Of a DNA stretch of 64,000 nt, positions 38,094 through 45,992 are shown one piece after another; the stretch's first letter is position 1, and each line of letters opens with the position of its first letter. The notes beneath the pieces were generated by a model. That model had not been told where the DNA came from. It did not search any database and was given only the letters and a program-made list of their open reading frames with translations. A program made the position numbers and the translations under genes. Source of the DNA: Glycomyces buryatensis (GTDB lineage Bacteria; Actinomycetota; Actinomycetes; Mycobacteriales; Micromonosporaceae); assembly GCF_004912275.1 (NCBI RefSeq), contig NZ_STGY01000083.1:1-64000 (forward strand), read 5' to 3'.

Positions 38094-38149
38094 GCCGTGC
38101 GGGCAGTACGCTTAGACCTCACTTGAAACATGAGCGAGGAGCGCCTCCT

Positions 38150-39838
38150 TTGATCACCGTCACCGACGACGCGACCGATACCGCGGACGAGGCCCGTCCC
38201 ACCAGGTCACGCCGTCGCCTCAGCCTGATGGTCGACTCGCCGCTCGGGCTCCGCCTGAGCCTGCCCGCCGCGCTCGGAGTCGCCGCCGCCTCCGGTGGTC
38301 TGGCCGTGTTCGCCTTCCCGCCCTACGGCTGGTGGCCGCTCGCGGTGCTCTCCGTCGCCGGATTCGGCGTCGCCGTCCACCGCCGCCGCGCCCGAGGCGG
38401 CTTCGGCATCGGCTTCGTCTACGGCATGGCGTTCTTCCTCCCGCTCATCTCCTGGACCTCCACCCAGGTCGGCCAGTGGCCGTGGGTCATCCTCTCGGCG
38501 CTCGAAGCGCTCGGCCCGGCCGTCCTCGGCTGCGGGCTCGCGATCTGCTCGCGCCTGATCGACCGCCACCGGTGGATCTGGGCGCCGCTCACCGGCGTCG
38601 CCTGGGTCGCCCAGGAGGCGCTGCGCGACCGCCAGCCCTTCGGCGGCTTCCCGTGGGGCCGCTTGGCCTTCAGCCAGGCCGAGGCGCCCACCGCCGCGGC
38701 CGCCTGGCTCGGCGGCGCGCCCCTCGTCAGCTTCCTCGTCGCCCTCGCCGGCGGCTGTCTGCTCGCGGCCGCCTGGCGCCGCCCGAACTGGCGCAAGAGC
38801 GCCGCATTCGTCGCCGCCGCCGCGATCACCGTCATCGCCCCCAGCGCCCTCCCGATCGGCTCGACCGCCCCGAGCGGCGAGGAGATCAACGTCGCCCTCG
38901 TCCAAGGCAACGTCCCCCGCCTCGGTCTCGACTTCAACGAGCAGCGACGCGCCGTCCTCGACAACCACGTCGAGGCCACCCTCGAACTCGCCGACGCCGT
39001 CAACGAGGGCACCGTCGAGCGGCCCGACATCGTCGTGTGGCCCGAGAACGCCTCCGACGTCGATCCCGTCCACAACCAGGACGCTTACGACCTCATCAGC
39101 TCCGCAGCGGCCGCGATCGGCGTTCCGATCGTCCTGGGCGGCATCGTCGAGAGCGAAGACGGCGGCGATCCCGCCAATATGACCATCGTCTGGGACCCCG
39201 AAGCAGGCCCGGTGTTCATGTACTCCAAGCGCCACCCCGTGCCCTTCGCCGAATACGTCCCCTACCAGGACTTCTTCTCGACCATCGCCGGATGGATCGA
39301 CCCGCGCATGTCCGAGGGCCTCGACATGGTCGCCGGATTCGAGCAGGGCGACAACCCCGGCATCGTCGAAGTCGACGACATCACCCTTTCGGGGCTCATC
39401 TGCTTCGAGATCGCCTTCGACGCCGAAGTGGCCAACTCGGTTCGCGATGGCGCCCAACTGATCAGCGTCGGCACCAACAACGCCACCTTCGACGTCGCCG
39501 AGGCCACCCAGCAGCTCGCCCAGGTCCAGCTCCGCTCCATCGAGCACGGCCGCGACGGCCTGATGGTCTCCACCGTCGGCGTCTCCGCCTTCACCGACCA
39601 CACGGGAACCGCTTCACAGGCGACCGAGTTCAACACGGCCGCCGTGATCCAATCGGACCTGACGTTGTCGGAACAGTCCACTCCGGCCACCCAGGTCGGT
39701 ATTCTGCCCGAAGTGGTCCTCACCACCGCAGCGTTGGCCGCCTTGATCGCAGGTATCGTCATCAATGTCCGACACCGCCGCAGCGGCAGCCGACCGGCAG
39801 ACGAAGCCACTCCCGCTCCGGCGGAGTCGCAAACCTAG
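38150..39838 (+). CDS. lnt: Apolipoprotein N-acyltransferase Lnt
   Basis: 562 residues. Several membrane segments (about 18-235) precede a CN-hydrolase domain with the catalytic triad Glu (VVWPENASDVDP), Lys (MYSKRHPVPFAEYVPY) and Cys (LSGLICFEIAFD). A last membrane helix and a Pro/Ala tail follow. It N-acylates lipoproteins in the membrane. The TTG at 38150 has GAGGAG 8 bases upstream; the same bases can pair with the following CCTCC, which could hide the ribosome site. Followed 11 bases later by ppm1, as in actinomycetes where the two are neighbours or fused. Confidence 0.93.
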   Translation: MITVTDDATDTADEARPTRSRRRLSLMVDSPLGLRLSLPAALGVAAASGGLAVFAFPPYGWWPLAVLSVAGFGVAVHRRRARGGFGIGFVYGMAFFLPLISWTSTQVGQWPWVILSALEALGPAVLGCGLAICSRLIDRHRWIWAPLTGVAWVAQEALRDRQPFGGFPWGRLAFSQAEAPTAAAAWLGGAPLVSFLVALAGGCLLAAAWRRPNWRKSAAFVAAAAITVIAPSALPIGSTAPSGEEINVALVQGNVPRLGLDFNEQRRAVLDNHVEATLELADAVNEGTVERPDIVVWPENASDVDPVHNQDAYDLISSAAAAIGVPIVLGGIVESEDGGDPANMTIVWDPEAGPVFMYSKRHPVPFAEYVPYQDFFSTIAGWIDPRMSEGLDMVAGFEQGDNPGIVEVDDITLSGLICFEIAFDAEVANSVRDGAQLISVGTNNATFDVAEATQQLAQVQLRSIEHGRDGLMVSTVGVSAFTDHTGTASQATEFNTAAVIQSDLTLSEQSTPATQVGILPEVVLTTAALAALIAGIVINVRHRRSGSRPADEATPAPAESQT

Positions 39839-39849
39839 GAAGCACCGCC

Positions 39850-40638
39850 ATGAGCTCCACACCGGACCGGACTCCCACCGGCAGCGACACCGGCCCGGCG
39901 CTCGTCGCCATCCCCACCTACAACGAGCGCGACAATCTCGGGCCCACCGTCGAGGCGGCCCTGGCCAGCCGCCCGGACATCGACATCCTCGTCGTGGACG
40001 ACAACTCGCCCGACGGCACCGGCGACCTCGCCGACGAGATCGCCTCCCGCGAAGACCGCGTCCACGTCCTCCACCGGGCCGAGAAGCAGGGACTGGGCGC
40101 GGCCTACCTCGCCGCCTTCGCCTGGGCCGCCGAGCGCGGCTACCGCACCGTCATCGAGATGGACGCCGACGGCTCCCACGACCCGGCCGACCTGCCCCGC
40201 CTCCTCGCCGGACTGGAAGAGGCCGACCTGGCGATCGGCTCGCGCTACGTCCCCGGCGGCTCGGTCTCCAACTGGCCCTTCCACCGGCTCCTCCTCTCGC
40301 GCGGCGCCGGCGCCTACACCCGCCTCATGCTGGGCCTCGACGTCCAAGACGTCACCGCCGGCTACCGCGCCTACCGCCTCGACGCGCTCTCCAAGCTCGA
40401 ACTCGACACGGTCACGTCCGTCGGCTACTGCTTCCAGATCGACCTGACCTGGCGCGCCGTCAAGGCCGGCCTGACCATCCGCGAAATCCCCATCACCTTC
40501 ACCGAGCGGCGCTCCGGCGCGTCCAAAATGAACCTGTCGATCTCGCTCGAAGCACTGCGCAACCTCACCCGCTGGGGCATGGCCCACCGCACACGGCGGC
40601 TGCGACAAGCCTTGCGGCGTGGCAGAATCGAAGCGTGA
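39850..40638 (+). CDS. ppm1: Polyprenol-phosphate mannosyltransferase Ppm1 (GT2)
   Basis: 262 residues. A GT2 domain with AIPTYNERDNLGPTV, the VVDDNSPDGTGD motif and the metal-binding DADGSHDP. ERRSGASKMNLSIS is typical of dolichol/polyprenol-phosphate mannose synthases. There is no membrane domain, so it probably works with the membrane-bound Lnt-like partner, as described for mycobacterial Ppm1. It supplies polyprenyl-phosphomannose for lipomannan or protein mannosylation. Its stop overlaps the fxsA start. Confidence 0.93.
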   Translation: MSSTPDRTPTGSDTGPALVAIPTYNERDNLGPTVEAALASRPDIDILVVDDNSPDGTGDLADEIASREDRVHVLHRAEKQGLGAAYLAAFAWAAERGYRTVIEMDADGSHDPADLPRLLAGLEEADLAIGSRYVPGGSVSNWPFHRLLLSRGAGAYTRLMLGLDVQDVTAGYRAYRLDALSKLELDTVTSVGYCFQIDLTWRAVKAGLTIREIPITFTERRSGASKMNLSISLEALRNLTRWGMAHRTRRLRQALRRGRIEA

Positions 40639-41210
40639 CCTACAGCCGAGAGCCGCAATCCCCGCCGCCGCGGCAGCGGGCCCCGTACCCGGTCCGGCTC
40701 GCGCTGGCCGCCTGGGTGATTCTGGAGGCTGCCGCGTTCTTCGGGCTGGTCTACCTGATCGGCGTCCTCTACACGCTGATGATCTTCATCGGCACCAGCT
40801 TCATCGGCATCGCGCTGGTGCAGTACGTGGGCGGCAAGTCCTTCCAAGAGGCCCGCGACTACCTCAACTCGGGCGGCGACCCGTCCAAGGAGCCCGCCAA
40901 GCACGGCTACGCGCTGGGCGGCGCGGTGTGCCTCATCGTTCCCGGCTTCGTGACCGACCTGATCGGCCTGCTGCTGCTCTCCCCGCCGACGAGGCTGCTG
41001 TTCCGCGGCCTGGGACGCTGGATCGCCGCCAAGACCCCGCAGGTGAACTTCGGCGCCAACTGGGGCGCACGCAGCGGCAGCGTCATCGACGGCGAGGTCA
41101 TCGACGACACCGAGCCGCGAGGCGACGGGGGAGCTGACCCCGGGCGCGGCCGCCCCTCAGGGGACGACAAGCACCCGGGAGACGACAAGAGGCCCCGGCC
41201 AATCGAATGA
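40635..41210 (+). CDS. fxsA: FxsA family membrane protein
   Basis: 191 residues from a GTG overlapping the ppm1 stop (GTGA). Membrane segments near the N-terminus (VILEAAAFFGLVYLIG and TLMIFIGTSFIGIALV) precede the conserved GGAVCLIVPGFVTDLIGLLLL, followed by PPTRLLFRG and a hydrophilic Gly/Asp-rich tail. E. coli FxsA relieves phage T7 exclusion by F plasmid when overproduced; its normal role is unknown. Last gene of lnt-ppm1-fxsA. Confidence 0.9.
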   Translation: MTYSREPQSPPPRQRAPYPVRLALAAWVILEAAAFFGLVYLIGVLYTLMIFIGTSFIGIALVQYVGGKSFQEARDYLNSGGDPSKEPAKHGYALGGAVCLIVPGFVTDLIGLLLLSPPTRLLFRGLGRWIAAKTPQVNFGANWGARSGSVIDGEVIDDTEPRGDGGADPGRGRPSGDDKHPGDDKRPRPIE

Positions 41211-41218
41211 CCGGGGCC
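41191..41218. terminator. Terminator between fxsA and rbpA
   Basis: GGCCCCGG (41191-41198) pairs with CCGGGGCC (41211-41218), spanning the fxsA stop. It lies 15 bases from the rbpA stop and can serve both. Confidence 0.65.
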
Positions 41219-41233
41219 CGATAAGACGTTGCG

Positions 41234-41575
41234 TCAGCGCTCGCCGCGGCGGGCGCGCATCTCCTGAAGACGCTCGTCGAGGATGTCCTCAAGCTCCTCC
41301 ATCGAGCGACGCTCCAGCAGCATGTCCCAGTGGGTACGCGGCGGCTTGACCTTCTTGGTCTCGGGCTCCTCGCCATCGACCAGCTTCGCCGTCGAACCGT
41401 CCAGGCGGCACTCCCACGTCAGCGGGATCTCCGCTTCGACGGCGAAGGGCACCTCGAAGCGGTGTCCCTGCGGGCACACATAATCGCGGGTCTGACGCGG
41501 GGCCAGCTCCGTGTTGCGGTCCGATTCGTAGCTGACGGCGCCGAGACGAGAACCTCTCAGCATTCTGTCACCCAT
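41234..41575 (-). CDS. rbpA: RNA polymerase-binding protein RbpA
   Basis: 113 residues. MLRGSRLGAVSYESDRN, LAPRQ, FEVPFAVEAEIPLTWEC and KPPRTHWDMLLERRS match the mycobacterial RbpA layout: N-terminal tail, core domain, basic linker and sigma-interaction domain. It binds RNA polymerase with principal sigma factors and stabilises the open complex at actinobacterial promoters. Only two Cys remain in the core (VCPQGH and WEC), so a full zinc site is unlikely. Convergent with fxsA, in the same order as the mycobacterial Rv2050-Rv2051c region. Confidence 0.95.
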   Translation of the reverse strand: MGDRMLRGSRLGAVSYESDRNTELAPRQTRDYVCPQGHRFEVPFAVEAEIPLTWECRLDGSTAKLVDGEEPETKKVKPPRTHWDMLLERRSMEELEDILDERLQEMRARRGER

Positions 41576-41876
41576 GTGTTCCCCTGCACTTTCTTGAGCA
41601 CTTGCTCGGAAAAACGCTGCTGACCCGCAAATCTATGGCTTGCGAGCTTCGTCGTGGCGGTCGGCGACCCCAGCGATCACGCCGAATCACGGGGTATCGC
41701 ACTCATGCAACGCCGCGGCTGGCTCGATGCTTCCCGTGCGAACGTACGGCCCGCAAGCTTCGCCGTGGAGTCGACCCCCAAGTGTGGCCCGGCCTGGCCC
41801 GGCCTGCCACCCGACGTCCCCTTGAAGTGTGACACAACACCGTCTCAATTCGGCCGCTGTGAGCGCGCACAGTGGG
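41576..41876. other. Intergenic region between rbpA and the MFS gene
   Basis: 301 bases with no credible gene. It holds the rbpA promoter region with GAGCA-CT-TGCTC (41596-41607), an imperfect direct repeat (41642-41671 and 41753-41777, both GC-AGCTTCG-CGTGG-GTCG-ACCCC-like), and a short tandem GGCCCGGCCT pair near 41785-41805. Purpose unknown. Confidence 0.5.
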
Positions 41877-43229
41877 TCAAATCCGCTGCGGCGGCGTGTT
41901 TCCCACCTCTTCGATCGCCCGCCGCATCGGCACCAGCGCAAACAGCGCCAGCCCCACCGCGAAGAACGCCACCAACCCGATCACGCCCCACCGCATATTC
42001 CCGGTCAACTGCACGACCAGGCCGAACATGAGCGGCCCGATCCACGACGTGCCGCGATCGGCGATCTGATACACCCCGAAATACGCCGCCTCGCGGCCGG
42101 CGGGAATCAGCTGGCTGAACAGCGACCGCGAGAGCGCCTGCGTGCCGCCCATGACGCAGCCCAGCAGCACTCCCAGACCCAGGAACGCCAACACGTTGCC
42201 CTCCGGCAGGAAGTACGCGGCGATGACGACCCCGCACCAGCCGACCAGCCCGCCCATCACCGTCCGGTACGCCCCGATGCGGTCGGCGATCCGCCGCATC
42301 CCCAGCGCCCCGCCGAAGTTCACGAACTGCACCAGCAGGATCGCCAGCACCAGCGCGCTGGCCTCCAGGCCGAGCTCCTGGTCCCCGTAGGTGCCCACCA
42401 TTGCCAGGACCGTCGAGATCCCGTCCGAGTACAGCAGGAACGCCGCCAGGAACAGCAGCGTCTTCGGGTAGCGCCGCATCTCGGCCAGGGTCGTGCCCAG
42501 CGAGCGCACCAGCGACACCGTCGTGTCGATCACCGGAGGCCGGTCCTCCAGCCGCACCAGCGTGAACCAGGTGAACCCGGCCCACCACAGGCCCGTCGCC
42601 GCCAGCCCGTACTGCACCGCCGTCAGCTCCGAGATCCCGAGCGGCCCGGCGGCATTGATCGACACCAGGTTGATCGCCAGGAAGATCGCGCCCGACAGGT
42701 ACCCGTAGGCCCAACCGGTCGAGGAGATCTTGTCCCGCTCGTCGGGCCCGGCCAACTGCGGCAGGAACGAGTCGTAGACGACCTGTGAGCACCCGTAGCA
42801 GACGTTCGCCCCCAGAATCAGCCCCGCCGAGAGCAGATAGTTCCCCGAACCGGCGCCGATGAACACGAACGCGAAGATCAGCGCCGAGCCGGCGAACGCG
42901 AAGCCGCCGAGCATCCGTCGCTTGTGGAAACTGCGATCGGCGACCGCGCCGATCAGCGGCAACGCCACAACGGTGATGAGCACCGAAGCCGAAGTCGTAT
43001 ACGCCCACAGCGAACCGATGGGCACCGCCGAGCCGAGCACGCCCACGCGCACCGAGTCGCAATCGGACTCGCACCCGACGGCCGAGGACGCCAACTGCGT
43101 CAGGAAGACGGTGCCCAAAACCGTCATAACGGAGGTAATAAACGGCTGACCAGCCCAGTCGTAGGCATACCAGCCGATCCGTTCGCGCCGGGTCGAGCGC
43201 GGGACTGTTTCATTGAGCACGCGCATCAT
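41877..43229 (-). CDS. MFS transporter, UMF1/Atg22-like family
   Basis: 450 residues with about 12 membrane segments. The N-terminal RIGWYAYDWAGQPFITSV and NVCYGCSQVVYDSFLP are marks of the UMF1 (vacuole effluxer Atg22-like) branch, where the YD-A-N/Q start motif is typical. Fungal Atg22 exports amino acids from vacuoles; the bacterial substrates are unknown. The ATG at 43229 is the likely start; a TTG 18 bases upstream is possible, and neither has a strong ribosome site. Divergent from the Hsp70-like gene. Confidence 0.87.
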   Translation of the reverse strand: MMRVLNETVPRSTRRERIGWYAYDWAGQPFITSVMTVLGTVFLTQLASSAVGCESDCDSVRVGVLGSAVPIGSLWAYTTSASVLITVVALPLIGAVADRSFHKRRMLGGFAFAGSALIFAFVFIGAGSGNYLLSAGLILGANVCYGCSQVVYDSFLPQLAGPDERDKISSTGWAYGYLSGAIFLAINLVSINAAGPLGISELTAVQYGLAATGLWWAGFTWFTLVRLEDRPPVIDTTVSLVRSLGTTLAEMRRYPKTLLFLAAFLLYSDGISTVLAMVGTYGDQELGLEASALVLAILLVQFVNFGGALGMRRIADRIGAYRTVMGGLVGWCGVVIAAYFLPEGNVLAFLGLGVLLGCVMGGTQALSRSLFSQLIPAGREAAYFGVYQIADRGTSWIGPLMFGLVVQLTGNMRWGVIGLVAFFAVGLALFALVPMRRAIEEVGNTPPQRI

Positions 43230-43338
43230 CTTGCCAGCGGTGTGCAAACGGCCGCCGACGCGAGCGTGAACGGCCGACAGGGTCGCATCGGCGGAGAGCG
43301 CGACCAGTATGGTGTGGAAGCAGACAAGGAGTTCTCAC

Positions 43339-44697
43339 ATGCACGTGCTTGGAATCGATTTCGGAACCTCGAACACCGTCGCCGTGCTGCGCTCGGCCGA
43401 TGGACGCGTACGCCCACTGCTGTTCGACGGCGCACCGATCCTGCCCTCGGCGGTGTACTACAACTCCGACGGGCGAATGCTCGTCGGCCGCGACGCCGAG
43501 CGCAACGCCCGCATGGATCCTGCCCGCTTCGAGCCCAATCCGAAGCGCCGCATCGACGACGGCTCGGTCTTCCTGGGCACGTCCGAGATCCCGGTGCCCC
43601 AGGTGATCGCCTACGTCCTCCAGCAAGTCGCCCTGGAGGCCCAGCGCCAGGCCGGGCAGATGCCCTCCCAGGTGCGGCTCACCCACCCCGCCCGGTGGGG
43701 CGAGCGACGCCGCTCGATCCTCATTGACGCGGCCCGCCTGGCCGGTCTGCCCGCGCCTCAGTTGATCCCCGAGCCCGTCGCCGCGGCATCCTATTTCACC
43801 TCCGTGCTCGGCACGGCCGTCCCGCCCGGGCGATCGCTGGCGATCTACGACCTCGGCGGCGGCACCTTTGACGCGACCGTGGTGCGCCGCACCCAGACCG
43901 GCTTCGAGGTCCTGGCGGAGGAGGGCGTCGGCGACGTCGGCGGCCTCGACTTCGACCACGGCATCGTCGAGCACCTCGGCAAGACCTACGGCGCCTCCCA
44001 CCCCGACGACTGGAAGCGCCTGCTGAGCCCCGCCGACGACCGGGACCGCCGCTACCGGCGCATGCTCTACGAGGACGTCCGCGGCGCCAAGGAGACGCTC
44101 TCGCGCACCGCGAGCGCCGACATCCACCTGCCCGCCCTCGAGGTCGACGCCCACCTCACGCGCGCCGAGTTCGAGGAGATCGCCCGCCCGCCGCTGGAGC
44201 GCACCGTCGACTGCCTCTCGCGGGCCATCGCCGCCGCGCGTTTGAACCCGAATGACCTGGTGGGCATCTTCCTCGTCGGCGGTTCCTCGCGAATCCCGAT
44301 GATCTCGCAGCTCATCCACTCCAAGGTGGGTGTGCCGCCGCAGACGTTCGAGCAGCCGGAGACCGTGGTCGTGGAGGGCGCGGTGCGCGCCTCGACCGGT
44401 CCTTCCCCCGACCAGCAGCAGTCGGCGCCGCCACTCGGCCAGACGTCCGGCGGCCCGGTCTCGCCCTCGGCCCACATGTCCGGGCCCCGGGCGCCGGTGC
44501 AGGCGCCGCAGATGCTGCCCCCGCAGACGCAGATGGCGCAGCAGCAGATGCAGCCGCAGGCGCCGATGGTCCAGCAGCAACAGCAACAGCAGCCGGGGAA
44601 CCGCTCGACGATGCAGGAGCCGGCGGTGCTGGTGACCGGCGCGGCCGTGGTGATCCTGTTCGTCATCTTCTTCGTATTGCTGGCAGCGATCCTGTGA
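43339..44697 (+). CDS. Hsp70-like protein with Gln-rich linker and C-terminal membrane anchor
   Basis: 452 residues. The ATPase signatures GIDFGTSNTVAVL (phosphate 1), YDLGGGTFDATV (phosphate 2) and FLVGGSSRIPMIS (adenosine) are intact over residues 1-335. There is no substrate-binding domain. Instead a Pro/Gln-rich linker (about 355-425, with QQQQQQQP) leads to one membrane helix at the extreme C-terminus (VVILFVIFFVLLAAIL). This gives a membrane-tethered actin/Hsp70-type ATPase, with the ATPase in the cytosol. The start ATG has GGAG 8 bases upstream. Partner and role unknown. Confidence 0.88.
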   Translation: MHVLGIDFGTSNTVAVLRSADGRVRPLLFDGAPILPSAVYYNSDGRMLVGRDAERNARMDPARFEPNPKRRIDDGSVFLGTSEIPVPQVIAYVLQQVALEAQRQAGQMPSQVRLTHPARWGERRRSILIDAARLAGLPAPQLIPEPVAAASYFTSVLGTAVPPGRSLAIYDLGGGTFDATVVRRTQTGFEVLAEEGVGDVGGLDFDHGIVEHLGKTYGASHPDDWKRLLSPADDRDRRYRRMLYEDVRGAKETLSRTASADIHLPALEVDAHLTRAEFEEIARPPLERTVDCLSRAIAAARLNPNDLVGIFLVGGSSRIPMISQLIHSKVGVPPQTFEQPETVVVEGAVRASTGPSPDQQQSAPPLGQTSGGPVSPSAHMSGPRAPVQAPQMLPPQTQMAQQQMQPQAPMVQQQQQQQPGNRSTMQEPAVLVTGAAVVILFVIFFVLLAAIL

Positions 44698-44703
44698 TCG
44701 CGA

Positions 44704-44730
44704 GGCGCAGGCGGCCGGGCCGCCTGCGCC
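44704..44730. terminator. Terminator after the Hsp70-like gene
   Basis: GGCGCAGGCGGCC (44704-44716) and GGCCGCCTGCGCC (44718-44730) are perfect reverse complements. It separates the gene from the convergent padR. Confidence 0.7.
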
Positions 44731-44762
44731 CGATCCCTTCCACGTTGGGGAAACCGCGCGGC

Positions 44763-45320
44763 TTAGGGGCTGCGCTGTGCCACGTAGCCGGAGCGGCGGT
44801 TGAGGTCGGCGATCTGGTGGTCGAGCCAGTCGATCTCGTTGAGGTTCACCGACCGGTGGATCTGCATGAGGCCCTTGCGGAAGGGCGATTCGAGCTGGTC
44901 GGACGGGATGGGCCGCCCGTCGCCGTCGAAGAACAGCTGCGTCGGCTTGTCGAGGAATTCGCGCCGGCGCGCGAGTACGAGCGCCTGCTCCCTGGGGTTC
45001 TCCAAGTGATGGAGGAACGCCAGGAGCACGTACCACTTGTTGTCGTCGGTGATGAAGCCCGGCTCCGGATTGCGCAGCCAGCGGCGCAGCTGGTCGGTGC
45101 CGTCCTGGGTGATCTCCAGCATGTGGCGCGGTGCGGCGACCGACCCGGGTGCGGTGCGGCGCGTGAGGCAGCCGGCGTCTTCGAGTTTCTTGATGGTGGG
45201 GTAGAGCGTGCCGTCGGCGATGGGCCGGACGTGCCCGGCCAGTGCTGCGACGCGGTTCTTCAGATCGTAGCCGTGGAGCGGGAAGTCCCGCAGGAATCCG
45301 AGTATGGCCATCTTCAGCAT
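44763..45320 (-). CDS. PadR family transcriptional regulator
   Basis: 185 residues. The winged HTH (about 1-80) reads MAILGFLRDFPLHGYDLKNR, then DGTLYPTIKKLEDAGCL. The C-terminal dimerisation helices (about 95-180) mark a subfamily-2 (Vir-like) member. PadR proteins usually repress genes for toxin or phenolic response. The ATG at 45320 is the family start; the frame is open upstream into a repeated control element (45341-45412), whose second copy lies before the next gene. Autoregulation and control of that neighbour are likely. Confidence 0.9.
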   Translation of the reverse strand: MLKMAILGFLRDFPLHGYDLKNRVAALAGHVRPIADGTLYPTIKKLEDAGCLTRRTAPGSVAAPRHMLEITQDGTDQLRRWLRNPEPGFITDDNKWYVLLAFLHHLENPREQALVLARRREFLDKPTQLFFDGDGRPIPSDQLESPFRKGLMQIHRSVNLNEIDWLDHQIADLNRRSGYVAQRSP

Positions 45321-45340
45321 GCGTCCATTCTGGCATAACA

Positions 45341-45412
45341 AACAAGATATATCGATCCAGAGGTAAAGAACCTCTTTGCGGCCCAAGGAAATCTGATTCG
45401 GAGATAAGGAGC
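45341..45412. promoter_or_regulatory. Duplicated control element, copy R1 (padR side)
   Basis: Holds AAGATATATCGA, TCCA, AGGTA, GAACCTCT, CCAAG and AAGGAGC in the same order as copy R2 at 45830-45903. AGAGGT/ACCTCT (45360-45365 with 45371-45376) forms an inverted repeat. It lies 20 bases before padR. Confidence 0.6.
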
Positions 45413-45428
45413 GCACCGGATCCGGTGG

Positions 45429-45734
45429 TCATGCGGGTATGTCGGGGAAGAACTTCCAGGCGTGGATGTCAGCGCACTCGTTGCCGAGGCCGACATCGGT
45501 TGCGACCGTTCCCAGCTCTTCCACCTGGGTTTCCTGCAGGTCCACTGTGAGGACGAAGAGCATGTCGGCTTCCGGGCCGCCTTGCCAGTTGGTGATGTTG
45601 TCGAGGGTCTCGATCAGCTCATCGAGGGGGGTGAGCCATTCGTCGGGTGTACCGTCCCCGTCGACCGTCTCCAGCTCCTCTGCCTGCCGACGGACCTCCT
45701 CCAAGGCGGCGAGCCGGTCCGGAAGGATCGCCAT
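45429..45734 (-). CDS. Hypothetical acidic protein beside padR
   Basis: 101 residues from the first ATG (45734), rich in Glu/Asp, helical at the N-terminus and ending CADIHAWKFFPDIPA. The frame remains open upstream through plausible protein sequence (FPWRPYDEGAEDAM), but there is no ATG, GTG or TTG until it enters control element R2. The original start may therefore have been lost, or a non-standard start is used. No family recognised. Probably controlled by the adjacent PadR through R2. Confidence 0.5.
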   Translation of the reverse strand: MAILPDRLAALEEVRRQAEELETVDGDGTPDEWLTPLDELIETLDNITNWQGGPEADMLFVLTVDLQETQVEELGTVATDVGLGNECADIHAWKFFPDIPA

Positions 45735-45829
45735 GGCGTCTTCGGCGCCCTCGTCATAGGGCCTCCAGGGGAAAGCGACGTCGACCCGGTTGTAGCACCG
45801 GGCGGCGGGGAGGAGTTCCGAAAATGCAA

Positions 45830-45903
45830 TAAGAGATATATCGAATCCAAGGTAGTGAACCTCTCTCCTGGGCAAGCTTGCCCAGAAGCGGAAAGAAGGA
45901 GCA
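45830..45903. promoter_or_regulatory. Duplicated control element, copy R2
   Basis: Aligns with R1 over about 70 bases with small gaps: AGATATATCGA, TCCA, AGGTA, GAACCTCT and AAGGAGC. It also contains the perfect 18-base palindrome CTGGGCAAGCTTGCCCAG (45868-45885), which R1 lacks. Confidence 0.6.
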
Positions 45904-45938
45904 CGGGCTTCGCCCGCGCACTCACCAACAAACACCTG

Positions 45939-45976
45939 CGCCCCGAAATCCCTGGCGGACAAGGGTTTTCGGGGCG
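45939..45976. terminator. Terminator of the gene at 45993
   Basis: CGCCCCGAAA (45939-45948) pairs with TTTCGGGGCG (45967-45976), extended by CCCT/AGGG inside. It begins 17 bases past the minus-strand stop. Confidence 0.65.
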
Positions 45977-45992
45977 TCTGTCGAACGGTGGG

